Under the pieces are notes generated by a model. It was not told where the DNA came from, did not search any database, and saw only the letters and a program-made list of their open reading frames with translations. 64,000 nucleotides of DNA from Brucella oryzae (GTDB lineage Bacteria; Pseudomonadota; Alphaproteobacteria; Rhizobiales; Rhizobiaceae): assembly GCA_012103035.1 (NCBI GenBank), contig JAAVLL010000002.1, positions 248,001 to 312,000 of the forward strand, read 5' to 3'. Both the position numbers and the translations under genes were made by a program. Each line of letters begins with the position of its first letter. The first letter of the stretch is position 1. This document shows positions 42,398-53,081 of the stretch, one piece after another.

Positions 42398-42606
42398 ATG
42401 CAACCTGAACTTGACATCTACGGAATTTATATTCCGACCCTCTGCGTAATGGCGCTGGGTGCCTATTTCGCAAACTCGGTCATGCAGCGTCTTTTGGCAC
42501 GCGTGCGCTTCTATCGTTTCGTATGGCATCGGCCTTTGTTCGATGCTGCGATGTATTTTGCATTCTCGGCGTTACCGCCGTCATTCTTAATGGAATACCG
42601 CTATGA
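42398..42606 (+). CDS. DUF1656 (AaeX-like) small membrane protein (frameshifted)
   Basis: About 69 residues with two helices. MQPELDIYGIYIPTLCVMAL, then RVRFYRFVWHRPLFDAAMYF, is the conserved DUF1656 pattern. One T is lost near 42557; restored, it ends ILNGIPL with a stop at 42604-42606 that overlaps the next ATG. DUF1656 genes nearly always sit between FUSC and HlyD-type genes, as here. They are thought to be accessory subunits of the efflux system. Confidence 0.85.
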
Positions 42607-43467
42607 AAACGCTCTTTGCACATTCTGGCCGTGTCTTTGTAACTGTCGTCATGGTCACGATGGCAGGGCTTCTAGGCTGGCATTTGTGGGACTACTACAT
42701 GAATGCCCCGTGGACGCGTGACGGTAAAATTCGTGCGGATGTAGTCCGTATAGCGCCGGATGTTTCAGGTCTCGTCGGCGAAGTGTTTGTCCACGATAAT
42801 GAAACCGTCCATCAGGGCGAGGTTATCTTTCGTATTGACCAGGCCCGTTACAAACTCGCTCTGCAAGCAGCAGAAGCAAAGATGGATAGCAGCAAGGCGG
42901 CACTCGACATGGCCAATCGTGACCTTATTCGCTATCGCCAGCTTAATGACACCACGGTGACACGTCAGAAACTGGAGCAGATTGAGACAACAGCCCGGCA
43001 GGCGGAAGCTTCTTATCGTCAGGCACAACTGGATCGCGATCTGGCAACACTCAATCTGGACCGATCTTCGGTAAAGGCGCCCGTCAACGGGGTGATTACC
43101 AACTTCTCGCTTCAGCCGGGTGATTATGTTTCCGCCGGAACGGCAGTGACGGCCCTCGTTGATACGGATTCGTTCTATGTTTCCGGCTACTTTGAAGAGA
43201 ACAAGCGAGCGTATCCAGATTGGTGATCCTGTGCTGATCGATATCATGGGCAGCAATGTGCAACTGAAAGGAAAGGTTGAGGGTATTGCCGGAGGGATTG
43301 AAGATCGTGAGCGTAGCGATTCCTCCAGCCTGCTTGCGAATGTCTCGCCGACTTTCAACTGGGTGCGTCTGGCGCAACGTGTACCGGTGCGTGTGAAACT
43401 TGAAGAAGTGCCGCACAGCGTCCATCTCGTTGCCGGTCGAACGGTCAGTGTTTCGGTTGTAAACTGA
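42603..43467 (+). CDS. HlyD/AaeA-type membrane-fusion protein (frameshifted)
   Basis: About 288 residues. One N-terminal anchor (VFVTVVMVTMAGLLGWHLWD) precedes a biotinyl-lipoyl-like barrel split by a coiled coil: NAPWTRDGKIRADVVRIAPD, VSGLVGEVFVHDNETVHQGE, helices through ETTARQAEASYRQAQLDRDL, then SSVKAPVNGVITNFSLQPGD. An indel near 43210 shifts into DPVLIDIMGSNVQLKGKVEG. It connects the FUSC pump to the periplasm and outer membrane. It is the last gene of the operon; a hairpin AAGGTCCGG/CCGGGCCTT at 43471-43497 ends it. Confidence 0.88.
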
Positions 43468-43533
43468 TTTAAAGGTCCGGCTGTTGTCCGGGCCTTTTCA
43501 TGTTAGCAACGATAAAAATGGTCGGGATTTCTC

Positions 43534-44202
43534 ATGGGTGTGTTGGTCGTTCAGAATTACGAAGGGGCTGGATTGGGACAAATTGAGCCCTTTCTGGCAG
43601 ATGCTGGTTTTTCGATTGATCTGCGTCACGCATACAGCGGCGATGTATTGCCTACAGACGACGATGGATACCAGGCCTTGATCGTGCTTGGGGCGAACAG
43701 AATGCGCTTGCCGACGTTGAATGTCCCTATTTCCCGCCTTTGCTCGCTTATACGGCGGTTTGGCGACAGTGATAAGGCTGTTCTCGGCATTTGTCTGGGC
43801 AGTCAGCTCATAGCTCGTGCTTATGGTGGCGCAAATATTCTGGACCGGCCCATGGAGTTCGGCTGGCAAGAAGTTCGGCTTACCGAGGAAGGCAAAGGCG
43901 ACCCGGTATTGTCCGCCGCAGGAGATGCTTTTCCAATTTTTCATTGGCATCGCGATACGTTTTCGCTTCCGAAGAACGCGTTGCATATGGCGACGAGCGA
44001 TATGACTCCTCATCAGGCCTATCGCATCGGGCGTGCCGTCTATGGCACACAGTTTCATTTTGAGGCGGATACACAGCTTGTGGCCAAATGGAACGACCAG
44101 CTAAGCGAGCCGATCGCGGGTTTCGCGCCGGACTGGGCAGCAGAATATCCAGTGCTCGCAAAGAAGTTCGGAATACAAGCAGATGTCGCGGAGCTGCCTT
44201 AA
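43534..44202 (+). CDS. Class I glutamine amidotransferase domain protein (internal frame slip)
   Basis: A protein of 222 residues similar to GMP-synthase-type amidotransferases (GATase1). The nucleophile elbow is VLGICLGSQLIARAYGG with Cys near residue 90; the later His/Glu is in YGTQFHFEADTQL. Residues about 54-72 read out of frame (GANRMRLPTLNVP); moving one base gives GGEQNALADVECPYFP, so two opposite indels flank 43692-43755. It may transfer amide nitrogen or hydrolyse a gamma-glutamyl compound. It has no partner synthetase here. Start ATG 43534. Confidence 0.8.
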   Translation: MGVLVVQNYEGAGLGQIEPFLADAGFSIDLRHAYSGDVLPTDDDGYQALIVLGANRMRLPTLNVPISRLCSLIRRFGDSDKAVLGICLGSQLIARAYGGANILDRPMEFGWQEVRLTEEGKGDPVLSAAGDAFPIFHWHRDTFSLPKNALHMATSDMTPHQAYRIGRAVYGTQFHFEADTQLVAKWNDQLSEPIAGFAPDWAAEYPVLAKKFGIQADVAELP

Positions 44203-44481
44203 CCAAGGCTTGGATAGCTCAAATCTAGAGATTTTGTAACCGCTCCTTGACCTTAAGTCGAACTCTTGCGTTGCGGCTTTGCCACAGCGCGCAGTCAATT
44301 CTGGCTTTATGGGAAAAGCGGTGATCCGGTGGGAACCGTTCAGTTGCGGGTAACTTTTTCAGGTGTAACTGAACGCCGTCTCCCCGGGCAGCGACCGAAT
44401 GAGCAAGGCTGATTGCCAGGCTCCCAAGTAGCGGCTCGTCTAACGAATTTCGTCCGACTCCAGTCGAAAGAGTTTCCGAAT

Positions 44482-44619
44482 ATGACCGCCAAGCATGCCG
44501 CTCTTCTTACCGTTTTGATGGTTTCCGCGATTGTATTCATGGCGGTTGGCATATTCACCGTAGATGCGGGCAACAATGCGATGTCTACCGACGGTTACGG
44601 TATTTCCAGCGCCCACTAA
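44482..44619 (+). CDS. Small predicted membrane peptide
   Basis: A 45-residue frame: MTAKHAALLTVLMVSAIVFM, then AVGIFTVDAGNNAMSTDGYG and a short tail. One clear transmembrane helix is followed by a short polar, probably periplasmic end. It ends 5 bases before the restored 3' end of the convergent metallophosphatase gene, which argues for a real gene boundary. The ribosome site is weak (GAAAGAG). Family unknown. Confidence 0.45.
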   Translation: MTAKHAALLTVLMVSAIVFMAVGIFTVDAGNNAMSTDGYGISSAH

Positions 44620-44623
44620 CAAT

Positions 44624-45354
44624 TTATTTTGCTTCAATAAAACTCTTTTCATGCCGTCGATTACGATGGCTGAAAGCTGACCGCTTTTCCATGCATAGGT
44701 ATCGAGATTGATCCTGTTGGGCTGAATGTCGATAGTGCCTTGTGGCGTGTGTCCATGGACAATGACTTTTTCAAATGGGGCAGTCCAATTGAGAAAAGCC
44801 GTGCGGATCCAGATTAGCTCTTCAGGGTCTTGTGCATTGAGTGGCATTGCAGGATTGATGCCTGCGTGGCAGAAAAAGAAGTCACCGAAAGCAACCGAGC
44901 GTGGCATGGCGCGAATGAAATCGATATGATCTTGCGGGACGGTTTTCACTAATGCGGTGTGACCTCGCCGGGCTGAATCTGCATCCGTAAAATCAACCTC
45001 TACACCGTAGGACCGAGCGGTATCGACGCCTCCGTGCAGCGCGAATATGCCTGCTACATCTCTCGTTGCGAGATAGGTGAGAAAGCCGTCATCGTGATTG
45101 CCAAGCAGTGAAATTATGCGCTCGTCTCGACGGGACGCCTCAATCAGGAAATCCAGCACTTCCCTTGAGTTCGGGCCGCGATCAATATAATCGCCAAGGT
45201 GAATGATCCGCCAGTCGTGAGCAGGGCGCTGGTCAAGGTCGGCACGAATCAGCCCATGCATGTCCTGCAACAAGTCGAGACGCCCGTGCACGTCCCCAAT
45301 GGCATAAAGGCGGATACCGTCGGGCCCTCTCGCATCGTTGAAAACCACACTCAT
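44624..45354 (-). CDS. Serine/threonine-type metallophosphatase (frameshifted at 3' end)
   Basis: About 244 residues of the calcineurin-like PP1/bis(5'-nucleosyl)-tetraphosphatase group. Metal motifs: AIGDVHGRLDLL, HLGDYIDRGPNSREV and LLGNHDDG; the later His ligands are in FFFCHAGINP and VIVHGHTPQG. The printed frame runs on to 44440, but one A missing near 44657 would give KKSFIEAK and a stop at 44624, the usual end for this family. It removes phosphate from proteins or dinucleotides; the exact target is unknown. Confidence 0.87.
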
Positions 45355-46180
45355 TTGCTGTCATCTTCCTTAGTGTTCTTGCCGGTCTTTATGCCGGCCC
45401 GCTGCCGGTAGCGCAGACGCGAGACACGTTCGCGTTCTTCGTGCAACTCGCGATCATGTGTTGCCTGCTCCACGAAACGAATGTGCTTTTGAACCGCTTC
45501 GCGGGCCGCCTGCGGATTGCCGGCCATGACGGCATCGTAAATGGCGCGATGTTGCGACAGGAACATGTCAGCGACGCCAGGATAGCTGTAGATTAGGCTG
45601 CGATTATAAAAACACCGTCTTTCAGCAGTTGATAGCAAGATCGCAAGGTGTGCAGCAGAACGATGTTGTGTGCTGCTTCACCAATAGCATTGTGCAATTC
45701 CACGTCGAGGCGCGCTTCTGTGTCGAAGTCGCTGACGCCATGGGCTTTTCCATGGCTTCCATGATCTCGGTCAGAAGCGCCTTGTCAGCTGGTGTAGCAC
45801 GAAGTGCTGCATATTCAGCGGCAATGCTTTCGATTTCCCGGCGATATTCGAGATAATCTGCGGTCGCCTTTCGGTGATCGGCAAAAGCTTGACCACTGGA
45901 GCACTGAATAGCTGTCCGATCACGCTTGCGACGAAAGTGCCGCCGCCATGCCTGGAAATCAGGAGCTCGGCAGTCTCAAGCCTTTTGAGAGCATCACGCA
46001 ATATCGGGCGGGATATATCGAACTGGCGTGCCAGCTCACGCTCGCCAGGAAGCCGGTCGCCGCCACGCAGAACGCCTTCAAGAATGAGCGTTTCGATCTG
46101 GTGCACGACATCGTCTGCCGTGCGGCTTGCCTGTATGCGGGAAAAATCGTTTCGGCCATGCCGTCTGAAGCCCTCTCCAT
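45351..46180 (-). CDS. GntR-family (FadR/FCD) regulator (frameshifted)
   Basis: About 276 residues. MERASDGMAETIF starts at 46180; after an indel near 46120 the winged helix reads IETLILEGVLRGGDRLPGER, then DISRPILRDALKRLETAELL. The FCD domain continues after changes near 45880 and 45640: QHRAIYDAVMAGNPQAAREA and HIRFVEQATHD carry metal-binding histidines. LldR, GlcC and PdhR belong here and often control lactate/glycolate oxidation. glcDEF lies 1.7 kb away, so it is a possible, unproven, regulator of that operon. Its stop overlaps the metallophosphatase start. Confidence 0.83.
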
Positions 46181-46233
46181 AACGGCGGCAAAGTAGCCCT
46201 TAGCAGGGCATCCGGCAACGGAATATATATTGA

Positions 46234-46270
46234 GAAGAAAGCCCGGTTGATGATGCAATCGGGCTTTCGA
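46234..46270 (-). terminator. Terminator
   Basis: AAAGCCCG and CGGGCTTT form a stem around GTTGATGATGCAAT, between the small membrane protein gene and the GntR gene. Confidence 0.65.
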
Positions 46271-46289
46271 AGTATATGATCAAAAATGA

Positions 46290-46577
46290 TCAGACCTGTT
46301 TGCGCTTGCGTGTCGCGACAAGTACGAAAAGACCAGCGACAAGGCCATACATGGCCCATTTGAACGGAAGTGCGTCGGCTGTCTCGCTACGAATCGGAAG
46401 TACGGTTACCGTGCCGGGACGGCTTTCGACGCCGGATTTTCCTTCCGCCTTGGCCTGTTCGATCTGCTGTGGGGATACGACCCATTCGGCGCCCCGCGAT
46501 TTGTCATAGAACATGAAACCGCAGCCAACGATAATGGCGACGATGACTGCTAGAATGAAGCGTACAGGTGTGTTCAT
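46290..46577 (-). CDS. Hypothetical two-helix membrane protein
   Basis: An intact protein of 95 residues. Helix 1 is PVRFILAVIVAIIVGCGFMF, then a periplasmic-type loop (WVVSPQQIEQAKAEGKSGVE), then helix 2 WAMYGLVAGLFVLVATR and a basic tail. I do not recognise a family. ATG 46577 or the adjacent 46580 can serve. It lies alone between the LysR and GntR genes with its own terminator. Confidence 0.65.
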   Translation of the reverse strand: MNTPVRFILAVIVAIIVGCGFMFYDKSRGAEWVVSPQQIEQAKAEGKSGVESRPGTVTVLPIRSETADALPFKWAMYGLVAGLFVLVATRKRKQV

Positions 46578-46737
46578 CATTTTTCCTAGGAAATCAGGAT
46601 AATGGGGAGGAGATCATCCGATTCGCTTGAATAACGGATTGTCGAAGAACTAAGTGATTTGGAATCAAATACTTAGTCATATTTATATGCCAGCTTACTA
46701 ATCGAGCGGACATGGCTTATTAATAGACAAACGAAAT

Positions 46738-47669
46738 TCAGTCTATTTTTGGCATCTCGTACGGTGATGTACCATTCTCCCAGTAAGGAACCGGGCCATA
46801 AAGATCAGCCAGATAGTCGATGAACAACCGAACCTTGGCCGGGAGAAACTGTTTCGATGGATAGACGGCATGAATTGCCACGTTACGGGAAGCGGCATAA
46901 TCGGGCAGCACTTGTTCTAGCTTGCCTGCGGCAAGTTCCGGACCGATATCCCACGTTGAGCGTTGTGCAATGCCCAGTCCCGCTAGTACTGCCTCGCGTA
47001 CCATTTCGCTGGAATTGGTTTGGAGTGGCCCCACGGGACGTATGACGATTGGTCCTTTAGGACCTTCCAGCCGCCAGGGGTCATTGTTGTGCGGTGCCAG
47101 ACAGATATGATTCTGCAGGTCCTCAATTGTCTGTGGCGTGCCGCGTTCCGCGATATAACCGGGGAAGCGACAAGGATACGGCGCACAGGTGCGAGACGGC
47201 GTGCGACGAGAGTTGAATCGGAAAGTTCTGCAATACGAATAGCAAGATCATATCCGTCACCCACAATGTCGACCATTTCGTCGGTAAGCTGCATATTGAC
47301 GGTCAGATCCGCGTTTGCGCGCATGAATGGCACGAGATAGGGAGCGATATGCATCCGACCGAAAGTCGTCGGGGCTGAAATTTTCAATGTTCCGCGCGCA
47401 TCAGCAGACCGGCGAGCGACAAAGGCTTCCGCTTCCTCAATGTTGGAGAGAATGGCGAGAACTCGTTCATGATAACCTTGACCGGCCTCAGTCAACGCGA
47501 TCTGGCGGGTTGTACGTTGAAGCAGTCGGGTTCCGAGGCGCTCTTCCAATCGTCCCAGGCGCTTCGAAACAACTGCTGGCGAAAGACTCAGATCGCGAGC
47601 GGCTGCCGACATGCTGCCCGTTGCCACGACGCGGGCAAAGATTTCCATATCTGCCAGACTGCTCATCAT
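46738..47669 (-). CDS. LysR-family regulator divergent to glcD (frameshifted)
   Basis: About 310 residues. MSSLADMEIFARVVATGSMS, then AAARDLSLSPAVVSKRLGRL, is the helix-turn-helix; GTLKISAPTTFGRMHIAPYL and DGYDLAIRIAELSDSTLVAR mark the CrgA-like branch of the family. Frame changes lie near 47165 and 47030; the C-terminus reads EMVREAVLAGLGIAQRSTWD. It is transcribed away from glcDEF with a 199-base gap containing a palindrome, so it is the best positional candidate for glc control. Confidence 0.84.
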
Positions 47670-47792
47670 GTTCTGCTATCCTACTTCTTGCTGTGCTTTT
47701 GCTAAAGCTTTGGATTTAAAGCATCTAGCCGAGCGCCAGGAAACTAGGCAAGCAATTATGCCGCAGCGTGGAAACTGTTTAGCTGCTGACTA

Positions 47793-47817
47793 AAGTGGTA
47801 AAAATGATTTACCACTT
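47793..47817. promoter_or_regulatory. Palindromic operator upstream of glcD
   Basis: AAGTGGTAAA (47793-47802) and TTTACCACTT (47808-47817) are perfect 10-bp arms around AATGA. TTGACG (47816-47821), a possible -35 box for glcD, touches its right edge. A further CCAC-ATAA-GTGG dyad lies at 47847-47858. Either the divergent LysR or the nearby GntR regulator may bind. Confidence 0.6.
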
Positions 47818-47868
47818 GACGAAAATAGTGCGGAGTGCACTTTGGCCACATAAGTGGTGGAGGAGAAT

Positions 47869-49375
47869 ATGAGCGGACTTATCATGCCGGAGCCGGACAC
47901 GTCCGTCATGCAGCGCGCGCGCAGATCGTCGCCGATCTGCGCGACATCGTGCCGGGCGAAGGCGTTGTCGATGCCATCAATGCAATGCGCGTGTTTGAGA
48001 GCGATGGCTTGACGGCGCATCGCTCGCTGCCGCTGGTGGTTGTGCTGCCGGAAACGGTCGATCAAGTCTCGCAGGTTCTGCGTTATTGTCACGATAACAA
48101 TATTCGTGTGGTGCCGCGCGGCGCGGCACATCGCTGTCCGGCGGTTCCATGCCGCTGCAGGATGCGGTGCTGCTCGGCATGTCCCGCTTCAACCGTATTC
48201 TCGAAATCGATTATCCAAACCGCGTTGCCGTGGTCCAGCCCGGCGTGACCAATCTCGGCATTACCAAAGCCGTCGAGCATGAGGGCTTTTATTACGCGCC
48301 TGATCCATCATCACAGATTGCCTGTTCCATCGGTGGCAACGTGGCGGAAAATGCCGGTGGCGTGCATTGCCTGAAGTATGGCCTCACCGCGAATAATGTT
48401 CTGGGCATCGAAATGGTGCTGATCACCGGCGAGGTGCTCCGTCTTGGCGGCAAGCATCTCGACAGCGAGGGCTATGATCTTCTAGGGCTGATGACCGGCT
48501 CGGAAGGCCTGCTCGGCGTCGTGACGGAAATCACCGTGCGTATCCTGCAAAAGCCTGAAACGGCGCGGGCCGTCATGGTCGGCTTTCCATCCAGCGAACA
48601 GGCTGGCCAGTGCGTGGCGGATATTATCGGTGCAGGCATTATTCCCGGCGGGATGGAGATGATGGACCGGCCCGCTATCAAAGCGGCGGAGGATTTTGTC
48701 CGCGTCGGCTATCCGCTCGATGTGGAAGCGTTGTTGATTGTCGAACTCGACGGCCCGCCGGTGGAAGTCGATCACCTGATCGGCCGGGTTGAAGCATTGG
48801 CGCTGCGCAACGGTTCAACGACCTGCATCCTTTCGCAGTCGGAAGAGCAGCGCCTTGCTTTCTGGGCCGGGCGCAAGGCGGCTTTCCCGGCGGTGGGGCG
48901 CATTTCGCCTGACTATCTGTGCATGGACGGCACCATTCCGCGCAAGGAACTGCCGCGTGTCCTGTCTGGCATGCGCGACTTGTCTGAAAAATACGGATTG
49001 CGGGTCGCCAATGTGTTCCATGCAGGCGACGGCAATCTGCATCCGCTGATTCTCTATGATGCGAATATCCCCGGTGAACTGGAAGCTGCCGAAAACTTCG
49101 GCGCGGATATTTTGCGGCTTTGTGTGAAAGTTGGCGGGGTTCTCACCGGCGAACACGGCGTCGGCATCGAAAAGCGCGATCTGATGCCGGAAATGTTCAA
49201 TGACATCGACCTCGACCAGCAGATGCGCGTCAAATGTGCCTTCGATGCCAAGCATCTGCTCAATCCCGGCAAGGTGTTCCCGCAATTGCGCCGCTGCGCC
49301 GAGCTTGGCCGCATGCATGTGCATCGTGGCGAGCTGGCCTTCCCGGATATTCCCGATTCTGAGTTGTGGTTTTGA
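47869..49375 (+). CDS. glcD: Glycolate oxidase FAD subunit GlcD (frameshifted at 5' end)
   Basis: About 500 residues; ATG 47869 follows GGAGGAGAAT. The FAD-binding domain shows IRVVPRGAGTSLSGGSMPLQ (restored from a loss near 48127), QPGVTNLGITKAVEHEGFYY, APDPSSQIACSIGGNVAENA and GLMTGSEGLLGVVTEITVRI. The C-terminal cap has FHAGDGNLHPLILYD and VGGVLTGEHGVGIEKRDLMP. A second loss lies near 47917. With GlcE and GlcF it oxidises glycolate to glyoxylate at the membrane. Normal length. Confidence 0.93.
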
Positions 49376-49377
49376 TC

Positions 49378-50607
49378 ATGAGCGATGCAAATATTCTAAA
49401 GCCGCAGGATGAGGCGGGTGTTCTGGATGCGGTGCAGGACGCGCTGGCCAGTTCCACCCCGCTGGAAATCATCGGCCATGGCTCCAAGCGTGGCATCGGA
49501 CACAGGGTCGATGCCGGTCGCGTGCTGGACGTGTCGCGGCTTACGGGCGTGACGCTGTATGAGCCGGACGAGCTAGTGCTCTCGGCAAAGGCCGGAACGC
49601 CGATGGTCGAGATCGAAAAGCTTCTGGCCGACAACAATCAGTGCTTTCATTTCGAGCCGATGGATTATGGCCCGTTGCTGTCGGGCGAGGCTGGCCGCGG
49701 CACGATCGGCGGGGCGCTTGCCGCCAATCTGTCCGGCCCGCGCCGTCTCAAGGCGCGCTGCGCGCGACCATGTGCTCGGCGTGCGCGTTGTGTCCGGGCG
49801 GGGCGAATTGTTCAAATCCGGCGGTCGTGTGGTCAAGAACGTGACGGGCTATGATCTATCCAAGGGTATGGCCAATTCCTGGGGCACGCTGGGCGTCGCC
49901 ACCGAGGTGACGTTCAGGTTCTGCCGAAGCCTGAGACGGCGGCGACGCTCGCCGTGCGCGGATTGACCGATGAACAGGCGGCGCGCGTCATGGCCATGGC
50001 GATGGGATCGCGCGAGGAAGTCGCCTCCGCAGCACATCTGCCGCCGACGGTCGCCAATCGCTTTCTCGATGGAAAGCTTGGCTGGGAAGCGGCGACCGTG
50101 TTGCGGCTTGAGGGCTTTGCGCCTTCGGTCGAGCATCGCAGCCGCCAATTGCAGGCGCTGTTGAGCCGGACCGGCGCGGTTGAAGTGCTGGACGGCGCGC
50201 AGTCGCAGCAGCTTTGGCGCGAAGTGCGCGATGTCCTGCCTTATGCCAATAAAGGCGACAATCGTGCTGTCTGGCGCGTTTCAATGACACCAATGCGAGG
50301 CTGGCAGATGGTGGACGAATTCCGCCGTCATGCGGGTGTGGATGCCTATTACGACTGGCAGGGCGGCTTGATCTGGATGCGGATGGAAGCGGACCCGGAA
50401 GCGCAGATTTTGCGCAAACTCATCGCCAGACATGGCGGCGGTCACGCGACGCTGGTGCGCGCGCCGGAGGCGATCCGCGCTGGCATCGATGTGTTCGAAC
50501 CGCAGCCCGCAGCCCTTGCGGCCCTGTCGCAGCGGTTGAAACAGCAATTCGATCCGGAAAATATTCTCAATCCGGGCCGCATGCATTCTTATCAGGTTGG
50601 AGCGTGA
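49378..50607 (+). CDS. glcE: Glycolate oxidase subunit GlcE (frameshifted)
   Basis: About 410 residues, a smaller FAD-binding homologue of Glc[41 protein letters not shown] and [20 protein letters not shown] are characteristic. Losses near 49758 and 49918; the C-terminal part ends [19 protein letters not shown] 49378 overlaps the glcD end region by no bases. It is required with GlcD for activity. Confidence 0.92.
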
Positions 50608-50611
50608 CACG

Positions 50612-51914
50612 ATGCAAACTCATTTCAGCCCCGACCAGTGCGCGATCCTGGCGTTCAGGAATCGGAAAAATCCTGCGCAAATGCGTGCATTGCGGCTTCT
50701 GCACGGCCACATGCCCGACCTATGTGACGCTGGGCAATGAACTCGACACCCGCGTGGGCGCATTTATCTGATCAAGGATATGCTGGAAAACGACCGTCCG
50801 GCGGATGAGGAGGTCGTGCGCCATGTCGACCGCTGCCTGTCGTGCCTCTCCTGCATGACGACCTGTCCTTCGGGCGTCAATTACATGCATCTGGTCGATC
50901 ATGCCCGCGCCCATATCGAGAAAACCTACAAGCGCCCCTTCATGAACCGCTTTCTGCGCGGTGTTCTGGCACAGGTTCTGCCCTATCCGGGCCGGTTCCG
51001 CGCCGCGCTGAAACTGGCGAAGCTCGGCAAGCCGTTTGCGCCGCTTATGCGCAAGAGCGACGCCCTGAAACCCATGGCGGCCATGCTTGATCTCGCGCCG
51101 CAAAACTTGCCATCGGCGGCCCCTATTGAAACCGTCAGCGCCGCCAAAGGCGAAAAGCGCGGTCGCGTGGCGATTCTCAATGGCTGTGCGCAGCCTGTGC
51201 TCAATCCGGGTATCAACGCCGCCACCTTGCGGCTTTTGAACCGCTTCGGCATCGAAGTGGTGACACCGAAGGGCGAAGGGTGCTGCGGCTCGCTGGTCCA
51301 CCATATGGGCCGCGAGGAACAGGCGCTTGAACAGGCGCGCCACAATGTCGATGTCTGGATGCGGGAGATCGAGGCGGGCGGTCTCGATGCGATCATCGTC
51401 ACGGCGTCCGGCTGCGGCACGACGATCAAGGATTATGGTTACATGCTGCGGCTCGATCCGGCCTATCAGGATAAGGCTGCACGGGTTTCGGCGCTGGCAA
51501 AGGATATCACCGAATATTTGACCCTCATCGACCTGCCGGAACCCGATGCGCCGCAGGCGCTGACGGTCGCCTATCACGCGGCCTGCTCGATGCAGCACGG
51601 GCAAAAATCGTGCGACAGCCGAAAGACCTGCTCTCAAGGCGGGCTTTACGGTGAAGGAACCGCTGGAAAGGCACCTCTGCTGCGGATCGGCTGGCACCTA
51701 TAACATCATGCAGCCGGAGATTGCCACCAAGCTGCGCGATCGCAAGGTGAAGAATATCGAGGCGACAGGTGCTGCCCTCATTGCAACCGGCAATATCGGC
51801 TGCATGACCCAAATCGCCACCGGCAGCAAATTGCCGATTGTTCATACGGTGGAGTTGATCGACTGGGCCTACGGTGGACCGAAGCCGCAGGGATTGTCAC
51901 AAATCGCTGCATAA
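50612..51914 (+). CDS. glcF: Glycolate oxidase iron-sulfur subunit GlcF (frameshifted)
   Basis: About 433 residues. Two [4Fe-4S] motifs, KCVHCGFCTATCPTY and RCLSCLSCMTTCPSG, precede two CCG domains (EGCCGSLVHHMGREEQA, VTASGCGTTIKDYG, then LCCGSAGTYNIMQPEIA). It passes electrons from the flavin subunits to the quinone pool. Frame changes near 50648, 50760, 51607 and 51640. The operon ends with a hairpin AAAAACCGGG/CCCGGTTTTT at 51913-51938. Confidence 0.92.
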
Positions 51915-51938
51915 AAACCGGGCGATTGCCCGGTTTTT
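51913..51938 (+). terminator. glcDEF terminator
   Basis: AAAAACCGGGC and GCCCGGTTTTT form a near-perfect stem with a four-base loop; it also serves the convergent aldo/keto reductase. Confidence 0.8.
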
Positions 51939-51951
51939 CTTCGATGCCTGT

Positions 51952-52782
51952 TCACCCCGCCGAGAATGTACTCGGGTTCGGGCCTATCCGGCCATCAGCC
52001 CTGTCCAGTTTCGTAATCGCATCGTGATCAGTTCCGTTGAGACGGAAATCGAAGATATCGAAGTTTTCCTTGATGCGAGCAGGCGTAACGGACTTCGGGA
52101 TGACGATATTGCCCGTTTCAATGTGCCAGCGTAGGATGACCTGTGCAACCGTTTTGCCATGCTTTTCCGCGATGGCCTTCAGCGTGGCATCCTCCAGAAT
52201 TTTACCCTGACCGAGCGGGCTCCAGGCTTCCGTCGCGATATTGTGTTTGCCGTGGAACAGTCGCAACTCGTCCTGCTGGAATTGCGGATGCAATTCAATC
52301 TGATTGAGAACCGGCGTTACGCCGCTTTCCTTGCTAATGCGTTCAAGATCGGCTGTGCGGAAGTTGGAAACACCAATGGACTTGGCGCGGCCTTCTTCTT
52401 TCAGTTTGAGAAACGCGCGCCATGTTTCCATGAAAAGGTCTTTTGATGGTATCGGCCAGTGGATGAGGTAAAGATCCACATAATCTGTACCAAGCTTTTT
52501 CAGGCTGGTGTCGAATGCTTTCAGCGTCGATTCAAAGCCTTGTTCGCTGTTCCACAATTTCGTGGTGAGGAAAATGTCGCCGCGCTCGATACCAGAATTT
52601 TTGATCGCCTGGCCAACGCCCTCTTCATTGCCATAAATGGCAGCAGTATCAATATGGCGATATCCTGCTTTGAACGCTTCGCTGACAGCGGCGACCACTT
52701 CGTTGGTACCTACTTGCCAGACACCGTAACCGAGCTGCGGAATGTGATTGCCGTCGTTCAGTTTAACTGTCGGTACGGTCAT
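51952..52782 (-). CDS. Aldo/keto reductase (2,5-diketogluconate reductase type)
   Basis: An intact protein of 276 residues. PQLGYGVWQV opens the barrel; the catalytic tetrad is visible: Asp and Tyr in YRHIDTAAIYGNE, Lys in FLTTKLWNS, His in DLYLIHWPIP. The NADPH-binding end reads IVIPKSVTPARIKENFDIFD. Such DkgA-type enzymes reduce 2,5-diketo-D-gluconate, methylglyoxal and other small aldehydes or ketones. It is one of the few undamaged genes. Start ATG 52782. Confidence 0.92.
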   Translation of the reverse strand: MTVPTVKLNDGNHIPQLGYGVWQVGTNEVVAAVSEAFKAGYRHIDTAAIYGNEEGVGQAIKNSGIERGDIFLTTKLWNSEQGFESTLKAFDTSLKKLGTDYVDLYLIHWPIPSKDLFMETWRAFLKLKEEGRAKSIGVSNFRTADLERISKESGVTPVLNQIELHPQFQQDELRLFHGKHNIATEAWSPLGQGKILEDATLKAIAEKHGKTVAQVILRWHIETGNIVIPKSVTPARIKENFDIFDFRLNGTDHDAITKLDRADGRIGPNPSTFSAG

Positions 52783-53081
52783 GATTTATCCTTCCCTCCA
52801 AAGCATTCGGCGCGGGTGCCCCTTGATGCGCATAAATGCTATTGACCCACATGCCGGTTCTTCCTCGACACAACTGCCATCTGGCAGTCTTTGTCATAAC
52901 TTTTGGACTTTGCCATGGTTAGCATATGGGTGTTCGGGGCAAAAGGAAAAGCCCTTTCAATCATGTTTCCAAGACTGCGATTACGCTTTCTGTGCAGAAA
53001 TTTTGATCTTTTCAGATTTATGAAAACAGTACGACCGTCGTCGGGAGAAGACGGTCGCAAAGGGCATGGGAAATGGGTTGG
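52783..53081. other. Intergenic region with one hairpin
   Basis: About 300 bases without a gene. CGACCGTC/GACGGTCG near 53030-53055, followed by T-rich sequence on the minus strand, probably terminates the L,D-transpeptidase gene. The rest should hold the promoter of the aldo/keto reductase. Confidence 0.45.
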
